A DNA stretch of 21,032 bases from contig DIUF01000045.1 of the NCBI GenBank assembly GCA_002422285.1, forward strand, positions 1-21,032, in the 5' to 3' direction. Source of the DNA: Flavobacteriales bacterium UBA6165 (GTDB lineage: Bacteria > Bacteroidota > Bacteroidia > Flavobacteriales_D > Crocinitomicaceae). Shown piece after piece: positions 6,755 to 14,665 of this stretch; the first letter of the stretch is position 1; every line of letters begins with the position of its first letter. The position numbers and the translations under genes were made by a program. The notes under the pieces are model-generated. The model made no database searches. It had not been told where the DNA came from and was given only the letters and a program-made list of their open reading frames with translations.

Positions 6755-7561
6755 ATGCGTGAGATTATAGAATTGGCTTGGGACGACCGTTCACTATTGT
6801 CCAAACCAGAAACCATTGCTGCCATCGAGCAGGTAATCGAAGAAATAGACAAAGGCCGTTTGCGCGTTGCAGAACCCACCTCCGAAGGCTGGCAAGTAAA
6901 CGAATGGGTGAAAAAAGCGGTGGTGATGTATTTCCCAATTCGAAAAATGGAAACCATTGAGGTGGGTCCTTTTGAATTTCACGATAAAATGAAATTGAAA
7001 ACCAACTACAAAGAATTGGGTGTTCGCGTTGTTCCTCATGCTGTGGCGAGATATGGTGCTTTTGTCGCTTCGGGCGTAATCATGATGCCGTCTTATATCA
7101 ATATTGGCGCTTATGTGGATGAAGGAACTATGGTGGACACATGGGCAACGGTAGGTTCATGCGCACAAATCGGAAAAAACGTGCATCTTTCAGGTGGCGT
7201 AGGTATTGGCGGTGTATTAGAACCTTTGCAGGCCGCACCCGTAATCATCGAAGACAATTGTTTTATTGGTTCGCGCTGTATAGTAGTTGAAGGCGTTCGC
7301 GTAGAAAAAGAAGCCGTGTTGGGCGCCAATGTGGTGCTCACAAAATCCACCAAAATCATCGACGTAACTGGCCCCGAACCCAAAGAAATGCGCGGTGTTG
7401 TGCCAGCCCGAAGTGTTGTCATTCCTGGCTCATACACCAAATCTTTCCCCGCAGGAGATTTTCAAGTGCCTTGCGCTTTGATTATCGGTCAAAGAAAGGC
7501 CAGCACCGATTTGAAAACGTCTTTGAATGATGCATTGCGGGAGCATAATGTGGCGGTGTGA
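6755..7561 (+). CDS. dapD: Tetrahydrodipicolinate N-succinyltransferase
   Basis: DapD transfers succinyl from succinyl-CoA to tetrahydrodipicolinate (THDP) in the succinylase branch of diaminopimelate and lysine synthesis, in the cytoplasm. The 268-residue product matches the usual family length of about 270. Visible are the helical N-terminus (REIIELAWDDR), the THDP-binding stretch RVVPHAVARYGAFV (91-104), VDEGTMVDTWATVGSCAQIG (121-140) with conserved Asp128, and the left-handed beta-helix hexapeptide region with GGVGIGGVLEP (147-157). A longer reading from TTG 6692 adds 21 residues not expected in the family and starts upstream of the -7 box, so I use 6755. Its TGA overlaps the ATG of the downstream dehydrogenase as TGATG. 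lysC and lysA on the opposite strand nearby belong to the same pathway. Confidence 0.96.
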   Translation: MREIIELAWDDRSLLSKPETIAAIEQVIEEIDKGRLRVAEPTSEGWQVNEWVKKAVVMYFPIRKMETIEVGPFEFHDKMKLKTNYKELGVRVVPHAVARYGAFVASGVIMMPSYINIGAYVDEGTMVDTWATVGSCAQIGKNVHLSGGVGIGGVLEPLQAAPVIIEDNCFIGSRCIVVEGVRVEKEAVLGANVVLTKSTKIIDVTGPEPKEMRGVVPARSVVIPGSYTKSFPAGDFQVPCALIIGQRKASTDLKTSLNDALREHNVAV

Positions 7562-8358
7562 TGCAAAATCTTAATTCAAATATCATCTGGATCACCGGCG
7601 CCTCATCAGGAATCGGTCTTGCCCTCGCTCAAGCCTATGCCCATCGTGGTGCTTCTGTTGTTTTGTCGGCACGTTCGGCAGATAAATTAGAAGAAATTCG
7701 CCAATCACTTACCAATCCCGAAAACCACTTGGTGCTGCCACTCGATTTGATGGACTCCTCCAATTTTGCGGAAAAAGTGGCTCAGGTAGTTGCTCATTAT
7801 GGCAAAATCGACATCCTCATCAACAACGGCGGCGTTAGTCAGCGCGGTGAAGCCCATGCCACGCCTTTGGAAATCGACCGACAAATCATGGAGGTGAATT
7901 ATTTTGGAGCTGTAGCACTCACCAAGGCTGTGCTTCCTGTGATGCAAAAACAGCAAAGTGGACACATCGTAGCCATTTCAAGCATTGCTGGAAAATTTGG
8001 ATTCTATTGGCGCTCGGCATATTCAGCGGCGAAACATGCTTTACAAGGTTTTTTCGAAAGTGTATTGTTGGAAGAAGCCAAAAATAACATTTATGTCACC
8101 TTGGTTTTTCCGGGCAAAATCAACACACCTATTTCCATGAGCGCCATCAACGAAAAAGGTGAAGCACACGGCGAAATGGACCACAACCAAGAAACTGGGA
8201 TGTCGGCCGAATTGTGCGCGCAAAAAATCATCCACGCCATCGACAAGAAAAAACGCGAAGTTTTAATCGGCAACAAAGAAATTTGGGCTGTTTACATCAA
8301 ACGCTTTTGTCCTTGGCTGTTTTGGCGGATTATTAAAAAGCAGTCGCCGACCGGGTGA
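7561..8358 (+). CDS. Short-chain dehydrogenase/reductase (SDR)
   Basis: This 265-residue classical SDR has the nucleotide-binding motif TGASSGIG (12-19), NNGG (88-91), catalytic Ser141 in ISSIAG, and Tyr154/Lys158 in YSAAK. An Arg at 38 (SARSADKL) suggests preference for NADP(H), an inference from family rules. VSQRGEA, EIDRQIMEVNYFG and KHALQGFFES resemble the DHRS7-like group, whose members reduce ketones of lipids or steroids. The substrate here is unknown. The C-terminus has an amphipathic Trp-rich segment (KRFCPWLFWRIIKK) that could touch the membrane. The ATG shares one base with the dapD stop, so translation is coupled to dapD, though no step of lysine synthesis needs an extra reductase of this type. 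It converges on lysA with 4 nt between stop codons. I prefer the ATG to an adjacent GTG at 7558. Confidence 0.9.
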   Translation: MQNLNSNIIWITGASSGIGLALAQAYAHRGASVVLSARSADKLEEIRQSLTNPENHLVLPLDLMDSSNFAEKVAQVVAHYGKIDILINNGGVSQRGEAHATPLEIDRQIMEVNYFGAVALTKAVLPVMQKQQSGHIVAISSIAGKFGFYWRSAYSAAKHALQGFFESVLLEEAKNNIYVTLVFPGKINTPISMSAINEKGEAHGEMDHNQETGMSAELCAQKIIHAIDKKKREVLIGNKEIWAVYIKRFCPWLFWRIIKKQSPTG

Positions 8359-8362
8359 CCAT

Positions 8363-9505
8363 TCAACAATACACCGCTCTCACCTCATCCCTCAAATTAT
8401 ACCGCGATGCCATCACCTCGCCATAAGCGCCCGTGCTGCGAATAGCCATTAAATCTCCTCGTGATGTAAGCGGCAAACGAAGGGCTTTTCCGAAACAATC
8501 GCTGGATTCGCAAATGGGACCCACAACGTCATATTTTTCTTGTTCGCTGGCTTGACTGGTCAAATTCTGAATGGTATGAAATGCTTGATACAAAGCTGGG
8601 CGAATCAACTCGGTCATGCCAGCATCCAAAATGGCGAAATTGGTTTTGATGCCTTTCTTCACATATAAAACCTTGGAAATCAAACTGCCGCACTGTGCCA
8701 CCAAGCAGCGACCCAATTCAAAATGAATCTCTTGGCGCGGCAAAGGCTTCAAATGCTCATGAAAAATCTTGAAAAAGGTTTCGAAATCCACAATGGGGTT
8801 CGCATCTGGATTTTCATAATCAATGCCCAATCCACCGCCCATGTTGAGATGCGGGATGTTGATGTGTTTTCTCACAAAATATTCCTGAATTTCATTCACG
8901 CGCAAACACAAGCCCCGAAAAACAGACAAATCAGTAATTTGTGATCCAATGTGAAAATGCAAACCAATCAATTCAATGTGCTGAAATTCGGGAAGTCTTT
9001 CCAAAATTTCGTCCATCTCCCACATGTTGATGCCAAATTTATTCTCCTCCAAACCCGTGGTGATGTAATGGTGCGTTTTGGCGTTAACATTTGGATTGAT
9101 TCTCAAAGCAATGCGGGCTTTTTTGCCCATACCAGCCGCAATTTCATTGATGACCTCAATTTCAGGTAGCGATTCACAATTGAAACAAAAAATGTCGATT
9201 TCCAAAGCCGCTCTGATTTCTTGGTCGGATTTTCCTACACCAGCAAAAGCAATTTGTTCGGGAGCAAAACCAGCCTCAAAAGCCGCTTTCACTTCATTGC
9301 CACTCACACAATCGGCTCCCAAATTGTACTTGAGCATGCGCTCCAAAATTGGTGTGTTGGCATTGGCTTTCAGCGCATAATGTACGTGATATCCGTGGCG
9401 CAAAGCCTCATTTTGACATGCTTGAATTGTTCTGTCGAGCAAATCCAAGTCGTATAAATAGAATGGCGTTTGAGTGTTGTGCAGCACTTTTTCAGGAAAA
9501 TTCAT
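8363..9505 (-). CDS. lysA: Diaminopimelate decarboxylase
   Basis: LysA decarboxylates meso-diaminopimelate to L-lysine, the last step of the pathway, using pyridoxal phosphate (PLP). The 380-residue product has the PLP-binding lysine in HYALKANAN (Lys46), GADCVSGNE (63-71), the HIGSQI motif (His186), the phosphate-binding GGGLGIDY (223-230), ELGR (263-266), and the active-site cysteine motif GPICESSDCFG (Cys332). It is somewhat shorter than the roughly 410-420 residues of proteobacterial forms, but all key residues are present and the end (YNLRDEVRAVYC) looks natural. Its ATG lies 2 nt after the lysC stop, so the two genes form an operon transcribed leftward. The 3' end meets the SDR gene tail to tail. 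Confidence 0.96.
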   Translation of the reverse strand: MNFPEKVLHNTQTPFYLYDLDLLDRTIQACQNEALRHGYHVHYALKANANTPILERMLKYNLGADCVSGNEVKAAFEAGFAPEQIAFAGVGKSDQEIRAALEIDIFCFNCESLPEIEVINEIAAGMGKKARIALRINPNVNAKTHHYITTGLEENKFGINMWEMDEILERLPEFQHIELIGLHFHIGSQITDLSVFRGLCLRVNEIQEYFVRKHINIPHLNMGGGLGIDYENPDANPIVDFETFFKIFHEHLKPLPRQEIHFELGRCLVAQCGSLISKVLYVKKGIKTNFAILDAGMTELIRPALYQAFHTIQNLTSQASEQEKYDVVGPICESSDCFGKALRLPLTSRGDLMAIRSTGAYGEVMASRYNLRDEVRAVYC

Positions 9506-9507
9506 GG

Positions 9508-10833
9508 CTAAACCGTTTTTTGTAAGTCGTTGAAAATAGCCTCCATAGCCTCTTTTTTATGCGCGGTATTCACCAAAATCGAAATGTTGTGAAAACTTCC
9601 ACCATAAGAAATCATGCGTAAAGGAATATGTTCCAAAGACGCGAAAACTTGTTTGGCATAACCTTTCTTTTCCGCGATGAAATTGCCCACCACACAAATG
9701 ATACTCATGTCTTGGTCCACTTCCACAATGCCAAATTTTTGAAGTTCTTTCTTGATTTCGGGTAAAAATTTATCGTCATCGATGGTCAATGAAACCGCCA
9801 CCTCACTGGTCGTAATCATGTCGATGGGTGTTTTATACGCTTCGAAAACCTCAAAGATTTTTCGCAAAAAACCGTAAGCCAACAACATGCGTCCAGATTT
9901 AATTTTAACCGCAGTGATGTTATCTTTCGCAGCAACAGCCTTAATAATTGAAGCCTGCTCGGTTTGTAAATCCGAAATCAAAGTGCCTGGCGCTTCGGGC
10001 TCCATGGTGTTTTTCAATCGCACGGGGATATTCTTGATTTTGGCTGGAAAAACACTACTCGGATGCAAAATTTTCGCGCCAAAATAAGCCAACTCAGCAG
10101 CTTCGTCAAAAGACAAATTGGCAATGGGTCGGGTATTGCTCACAATCCGCGGGTCGTTGTTGTGCATACCATCGATATCCGTCCAAATTTGAATTTCCTT
10201 GGCGCCAATAGCAGCCCCAATAAGTGATGCTGAATAATCGCTTCCACCGCGTTTCAAATTGTCGATTTCACCAAAAGCATTGCGGCAAACAAAACCTTGG
10301 GTAATCCAATATTTATTCGGGTTTTCAGTAGAAATAATGCGCTTCAATTCGGCAGCCATGTACACCATATCTGGTTCCTCATGTTCATCTATGCGCATGA
10401 ATTCAGTAGCAGCAATCAGCTCAGCGTCAATGCCTTGCTCGATGAGGTAAGCGTGAAAAAGTGCGGTGCTCAAAAATTCACCTTGCGCCAAAATCGCCTT
10501 TTCCTCGTGAATGGTGAACATATCTTGGGTAAAAGCGCGAATAAAATCAAAATGAGAAGCAATCAATTCTTTGCCAAAATGCAGCTTTTCTTCAGACTGA
10601 TAAAGCTCAGTTATCACCTTATGATACTGGTTATCTAGCAGTTGAATGCAATCATTGGCCGCTTCGATATTCCGCTGATGCAAATAATTGGAGATCTCTA
10701 CCAAGGCATTTGTGGTGCCCGACATGGCGCTGAGCACTACGATTTTTTCTTGCCCATCGTGAATCAAATTGCATACGTCTTTCATACGTTGCGCCGACCC
10801 GACTGATGTGCCGCCAAATTTTTGAATAATCAT
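9508..10833 (-). CDS. lysC: Aspartate kinase, monofunctional
   Basis: Aspartokinase phosphorylates aspartate, the first committed step toward lysine, threonine and methionine. I start the 441-residue protein at ATG 10833 (MIIQKFGGTSVG), the usual first residues of the family. An in-frame GTG at 10866 lies upstream of or within the -7 box and is rejected. The amino-acid kinase domain shows KFGGTSVG (5-12), GEFLS (118-122), GGSDYSAS (196-203), TDIDGMHNNDPR (218-229) and FGAKILHP (251-258). After about residue 295 come two ACT-like regulatory domains (AVAAKDNITAVKI..., then MSIICVVGNFIAEKKG...). ACT domains normally give feedback inhibition, here perhaps by lysine given the operon with lysA. There is no fused homoserine dehydrogenase. 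lysA follows after 2 nt. Confidence 0.95.
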   Translation of the reverse strand: MIIQKFGGTSVGSAQRMKDVCNLIHDGQEKIVVLSAMSGTTNALVEISNYLHQRNIEAANDCIQLLDNQYHKVITELYQSEEKLHFGKELIASHFDFIRAFTQDMFTIHEEKAILAQGEFLSTALFHAYLIEQGIDAELIAATEFMRIDEHEEPDMVYMAAELKRIISTENPNKYWITQGFVCRNAFGEIDNLKRGGSDYSASLIGAAIGAKEIQIWTDIDGMHNNDPRIVSNTRPIANLSFDEAAELAYFGAKILHPSSVFPAKIKNIPVRLKNTMEPEAPGTLISDLQTEQASIIKAVAAKDNITAVKIKSGRMLLAYGFLRKIFEVFEAYKTPIDMITTSEVAVSLTIDDDKFLPEIKKELQKFGIVEVDQDMSIICVVGNFIAEKKGYAKQVFASLEHIPLRMISYGGSFHNISILVNTAHKKEAMEAIFNDLQKTV

Positions 10834-10855
10834 GATTAATAGGGATTTGGGGCGA

Positions 10856-10863
10856 CAAAAGTA
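10856..10863 (-). promoter_or_regulatory. lysC-lysA promoter, -7 box
   Basis: On the minus strand TACTTTTG (10863-10856) fits TAnnTTTG exactly and lies 22 nt before ATG 10833. No good TTTG is found at the expected -33 position. The predicted leader is under 20 nt, too short for a riboswitch or attenuator. Confidence 0.55.
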
Positions 10864-10915
10864 CACGCTTAGATTTCAATTGAATCCTTTATTTGGGAAT
10901 CTAACACCTTTTGTT

Positions 10916-10960
10916 CACAACATGAAAATTCAAACAAAAAACAATTAATTTTATGTTGTG
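10916..10960. repeat. 14-bp inverted repeat in lysC/phoD divergent spacer
   Basis: CACAACAT(g)AAAATT at 10916-10930 pairs with AATTTTATGTTGTG at 10947-10960, leaving one bulged G and a 16-nt A-rich loop. It lies in the 297-bp region between lysC and the phosphatase gene, upstream of both predicted transcription starts, so it would act as DNA (or as part of an unannotated transcript) rather than as a leader hairpin. The rest of the spacer is AT-rich with repeated TTTG-containing words. I see no ORF or RNA gene in it. Confidence 0.5.
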
Positions 10961-11096
10961 GTGTGATAATAAATTGTTTGGTTTTAAAATAATTTGTTTT
11001 GTGGGGGCGTAACTTGTTGTAAATCAATGCTGTCATTGCGCTTTTTACAAAAAAATTAATTTTTCATAAAACGATACAAGCGATTAAACCATGATT

Positions 11097-11104
11097 TACA
11101 TTTG
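11097..11104 (+). promoter_or_regulatory. phoD-like gene -7 box
   Basis: TACATTTG followed by CC is a perfect Bacteroidota -7 box, 26 nt before ATG 11131. The -33 element is not evident. Confidence 0.55.
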
Positions 11105-11130
11105 CCAAAATACATAAGGCACTCATAGTC

Positions 11131-12951
11131 ATGAAGAAAGCACTCCTATTACTGCTCTTGTTGCCAGGAATGTTCATGGCACAGCAATCTCCAAGAAACA
11201 CTTTAAAGTCACAATTTGCGCCCTTTTATCATGGTGTGGCATCTGGCGACCCACTTCATGACCGTGTCATCATTTGGACAAGGGTTACTCCTGAAGAATT
11301 GAATGAAAATTTCATCATCGGCACTTGGCGCATGTCTTTAACATCAGATATGTCGCACGTTGTTGCATCTGGAGAATTTTCTACTAGTCAATCGCGCGAC
11401 TACACTGTAAAAATAGATGTAATCAATCTCTCCCCATCAACGTGCTATTATTATGATTTTGAAACAAACGGAAATCGCTCAGCCGTTGGTCGAACACGAA
11501 CTGCGGATTTAGGTCCAAACACCAATGTGAGATTTGCTGTTGTTTCTTGTTCGAACTATCAACATGGGTTTTTCAATGTTTATGGCGCCTTAGCTGAACG
11601 CAACGACATAAACGCCGTTTTACATTTAGGCGATTATATTTACGAATACGGTATTGGTGTGTATAGCGCAAACATGGCCAATAGAACTCATGAGCCTACC
11701 CATGAAACAATCACACTAGAAGATTATCGATTGCGATACAGTCATTATCGATTGGATAACAACCTTCAGGCTGTGCATCAACAATATCCTTTTATTTGTG
11801 TTTGGGACGACCATGAATCAGCCAACGATGCTTGGATGTTTGGCGCTCAAAACCACACCCCAGCATCAGAAGGACCCTGGCAAGTAAGAAAAAGCAATTC
11901 TATTCAGGCCTATTTCGAATGGATGCCTATTCGAGAAACAGCTTTCCAAAATTCCATATACCGTAAAATTGAATATGGTGACTTAGTGAATTTATACATG
12001 TTAGACACACGACTCGAAGGCAGAATGCAACAGCTTCAAGCCACTTCACCGAGTTTGAACAATCCAGATAGGACCTTACTTGGTGCCGATCAAAAAGCTT
12101 GGCTCAAAGAAGAATTGCTCAATAGTGTTTCTCAATGGAACATTATCGGGCAGCAAGTGATGATGGCGCCTTTGCTCAATCAGTGGAATTTTCCCGTGAA
12201 TACAGATATTTGGGACGGATACCCTTCCGAAAGATCAGAGTTGCTTAATTTCATTGTAGATTATAACATACCAAACGTTGTGGTGCTTACTGGCGACTTC
12301 CATACCTCATGGGCCAATAATCTTCCCCTTCACAATTATATTCCTTCAACTGGTCAAAATTCGGCAGCAGTAGAATTTGTTACCACCAGTTTAAGTTCTC
12401 CTTCTATCAACATAAATCTTGCTCCATTTTCAATAAAAGCCCTCAACCCTCATGTGCAGTGGTTCGATTTGAACAAACGGGGCTTTCTTTTGGTTGATAT
12501 CAATCGTGAACGCACACAAGGCGAATGGTATTTTAATGAAAATGTTTATGTCCAAAACTACGACATGACTTTTGCAAATGCGTTTTATGTGAATGACCAA
12601 GAACGTTTTTTAAGAGAGGCCTCTGAAGAATCAATTCCTGGCTTTTTATGTCCAAATCCAAGCTTCGCTGATATTGAAGACTCGGGTCATGAAAGTCTAA
12701 CGCTTTTTGGCGTTTATCCGAATCCTTTCACGGATTTTACCCTACTCCACCTCGGCGCTGCATTCAACCAAAAAATTGAAATAACATTGATAAACGCACT
12801 TGGTCAAACTGTATTCACGCTTTCTGATATAGAAATTGAATTGGGGAGTGATTATTTTAAACTCTATGGCGACAATTTACCTGCGGGCACTTATTTGCTT
12901 CAAATTACTTCGAGCGAAAGCACGAAAACACATTGGATTGTGAAACAGTAA
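11131..12951 (+). CDS. phoD: PhoD-like metallophosphatase with T9SS sorting domain
   Basis: This 606-residue exported phosphatase has a signal peptide (1-17, cleaved near FMAQQ). An N-terminal Fn3-like domain carries SGDPLHDRVIIWTRV (38-52), typical of the alkaline phosphatase D family. The metallophosphatase core follows with SCSNY (139-143; Cys140), HLGDYIYEYG (165-174), DDHESAND (226-233), GDLVNLYMLDTR and LTGDFHTSW (GDFH 388-391), which are metal-ligand and catalytic stretches of PhoD enzymes using Fe and Ca. The C-terminal 78 residues from YPNPF (529-533) through ITLINALGQTVF and LPAGTYLLQITS to HWIVKQ match the type A type IX sorting domain, so the enzyme is secreted to or anchored on the cell surface. 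It likely releases phosphate from phosphodiesters or monoesters outside the cell. No obvious Pho box was recognised upstream. Confidence 0.92.
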   Translation: MKKALLLLLLLPGMFMAQQSPRNTLKSQFAPFYHGVASGDPLHDRVIIWTRVTPEELNENFIIGTWRMSLTSDMSHVVASGEFSTSQSRDYTVKIDVINLSPSTCYYYDFETNGNRSAVGRTRTADLGPNTNVRFAVVSCSNYQHGFFNVYGALAERNDINAVLHLGDYIYEYGIGVYSANMANRTHEPTHETITLEDYRLRYSHYRLDNNLQAVHQQYPFICVWDDHESANDAWMFGAQNHTPASEGPWQVRKSNSIQAYFEWMPIRETAFQNSIYRKIEYGDLVNLYMLDTRLEGRMQQLQATSPSLNNPDRTLLGADQKAWLKEELLNSVSQWNIIGQQVMMAPLLNQWNFPVNTDIWDGYPSERSELLNFIVDYNIPNVVVLTGDFHTSWANNLPLHNYIPSTGQNSAAVEFVTTSLSSPSININLAPFSIKALNPHVQWFDLNKRGFLLVDINRERTQGEWYFNENVYVQNYDMTFANAFYVNDQERFLREASEESIPGFLCPNPSFADIEDSGHESLTLFGVYPNPFTDFTLLHLGAAFNQKIEITLINALGQTVFTLSDIEIELGSDYFKLYGDNLPAGTYLLQITSSESTKTHWIVKQ

Positions 12952-13057
12952 AAACTTGAACAAATTCCCGTAATCACAACGTTGTTGATGCGCCAAGCCC
13001 TCACTGTTATAGAATGAATCGTTTATAATTAATCCGCAGGAATGCTATAAAAAGACA

Positions 13058-13089
13058 TTGGGTGGTGAAGGGGTAAATCCCTACATTTG
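13058..13089 (+). promoter_or_regulatory. Promoter of RNA methyltransferase gene
   Basis: TACATTTG (13082-13089) is a perfect -7 box, with TTG at 13058-13060 and a 21-nt spacer. The ATG at 13107 follows after 17 nt. Confidence 0.6.
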
Positions 13090-13106
13090 CACTCAAAATT
13101 TTCCAA

Positions 13107-14546
13107 ATGAATTCATTCCAACGCGGCGAAACTGTTGAACTTCTAATTACCGATTATGCTTTTGGTGGAAAAGGCATCGCTAAAATCCCAACAGAAGAGG
13201 GCTTTTATCCTGTTTTTGTGGAGCATGCATATCCAGGACAGAAAGTCTTGGCGCGCATTACGGCCAAACGCAAACGTCACGCTGAAGGGAATTTGGTGAA
13301 AGTGATGGAAAGAGCCGCCATCGAACAAGAACTGGATGTTCAACCCATTTCTGGTGCACCGTACATTTTTGTGCCCATCGAGGAACAAAAACGCGTGAAA
13401 CAAGAATCGACCATTGATGTTTATCGCAAATTGGGTGGCATTCAAAATGCGGTGGAATTATTCGATGAATACATTGCATCTCCCAACAACTACAACTACC
13501 GCAACAAAATGGAATATTCCTTTTCGTGTATCGAACATGATTTGGAAACCGATACAGAAGTGGATGGCGCCTTTGCTTTGGGCTTCAAACACAGAGGTAC
13601 TTGGTGGAAAGTGGAAAATCTCAACAAAGAATCGGGCTTGTTTGACCAAGAATGGGAGAACAAACTCAAGGATTTCCGAATGTTTTTGTTCGACACCGGA
13701 CTCAAAGCTTGGCATCCACCACAAAAACTTGGCTTTTTCCGTCACATTGTGGTCAGAAAATCCTTCCATCAAGATCAACTTTTGGTAAATTTGGTTACCT
13801 CATCAGAAGGCCTCGAAAATTTTGATGCAGATGAAGCTGGGGATAAATTGAAAGAATTGTTCGGCATGCGAATCGCTGGATTTCAGCACACCATCAACGA
13901 CAATGTAGCCGACCGAGCCAAAATTGAAAACGGTACCTGGCGCTTGGTTTTTGGCGATGAAAAAGTTGTTGAAGAACTCCTCGGATTGAAGTTTGAAATA
14001 TCCATGGAAAGCTTTTTTCAAACCAATCCTTCTTGCGCCGAACTGCTCTATAACAAAGCCATGGACTATGTTTTTGAGAACAATTCATTAGATGGAAAAG
14101 CCGTAATGGACTTGTTTTGCGGAACAGGAACCATAGGGCAAATTCTCTCCACAAGAACCAAAAACGCAGAAATCATTGGCGTGGATATCGTGCCCGAAGC
14201 CATTGAAGATGCCAAGCGAAATGCCATTCGAAACAACATCAACAACGTGAAATTCTTTGCTGCTGACGTAGGCAAATTCCTGAAAGAGTTTCCACAATAT
14301 GCGGGCAACATCTCCACCATTGTGCTCGACCCACCACGCGCTGGAATTGCCCCCAAAACCCTGCAAAAAGTTATTGATTTACAAGCTGATAGAATTGTTT
14401 ACATTTCCTGCAATCCATCGACCCAAGCGCGCGATGCAGCCACTTTAGTAGAGCAAGGATACACTTTTAAAAAATTCTCCTTGGTTGACCAATTTCCACA
14501 CACGGGACACATAGAAGCAGTAGCACTATTTGAAAAAACCAATTAA
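13107..14546 (+). CDS. rlmD: TrmA/RlmD-family RNA uracil-5-methyltransferase
   Basis: This enzyme transfers methyl from S-adenosylmethionine to C5 of a uracil in rRNA or tRNA. The 479-residue protein has an N-terminal TRAM domain (about 4-68), a central domain starting near IASPNNYNYRNKMEYSF, and a Rossmann methyltransferase domain with VMDLFCGTGTIG (333-344), DPPRAG (408-413) and the nucleophilic cysteine motif ISCNPST (Cys435). RlmD enzymes normally carry a 4Fe-4S cluster held by four cysteines in a C-x5-C-x2-C region ahead of a 'Q...YE.QL..KQ' helix. Here the equivalent stretch (82-99, SGAPYIFVPIEEQKRVKQ) has no cysteine, and residues 1-99 contain none at all. The substrate (U747, U1939 or tRNA U54) therefore cannot be fixed; the symbol is provisional. 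Confidence 0.85.
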   Translation: MNSFQRGETVELLITDYAFGGKGIAKIPTEEGFYPVFVEHAYPGQKVLARITAKRKRHAEGNLVKVMERAAIEQELDVQPISGAPYIFVPIEEQKRVKQESTIDVYRKLGGIQNAVELFDEYIASPNNYNYRNKMEYSFSCIEHDLETDTEVDGAFALGFKHRGTWWKVENLNKESGLFDQEWENKLKDFRMFLFDTGLKAWHPPQKLGFFRHIVVRKSFHQDQLLVNLVTSSEGLENFDADEAGDKLKELFGMRIAGFQHTINDNVADRAKIENGTWRLVFGDEKVVEELLGLKFEISMESFFQTNPSCAELLYNKAMDYVFENNSLDGKAVMDLFCGTGTIGQILSTRTKNAEIIGVDIVPEAIEDAKRNAIRNNINNVKFFAADVGKFLKEFPQYAGNISTIVLDPPRAGIAPKTLQKVIDLQADRIVYISCNPSTQARDAATLVEQGYTFKKFSLVDQFPHTGHIEAVALFEKTN

Positions 14547-14590
14547 AACTTGTGGGTTTCACCATCCCCTCTGTCAATTTTAACGATTGT

Positions 14591-14638
14591 TTTGTGAAAT
14601 GAAAACTAAACTCACAAATTAATTTACTATGTTTGTGA
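14591..14638 (+). promoter_or_regulatory. usp promoter region with TTTGTGA/TCACAAA half-sites
   Basis: The -7 box TATGTTTG (14628-14635) lies 30 nt before ATG 14666. Three copies of a 7-bp word occur: TTTGTGA at 14591-14597, its complement TCACAAA at 14612-14618, and TTTGTGA at 14632-14638. They begin 21 and 20 bp apart, about two helical turns each, and the last overlaps the -7 box. This arrangement could bind a dimeric regulator; half-sites of the TGTGA type are seen for the Crp/Fnr family, but with shorter spacing, so the binder is unknown. Confidence 0.45.
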
Positions 14639-14665
14639 TTAACAAAACCCGTAAAAGCCCATTAT

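Noticed and set aside
10834..10855. Lysine riboswitch or attenuator ahead of lysC
   Set aside because: The predicted leader is under 20 nt, far too short for either.
10834..10866. Longer lysC from GTG 10866
   Set aside because: It overlaps the predicted -7 box, adds 11 residues not found in aspartokinases, and ATG 10833 gives the canonical N-terminus.
12973..12989. Imperfect hairpin ATCACAAC/GTTGTTGAT after the phosphatase gene, as terminator
   Set aside because: The arms need a bulge, there is no loop and no following T-tract.
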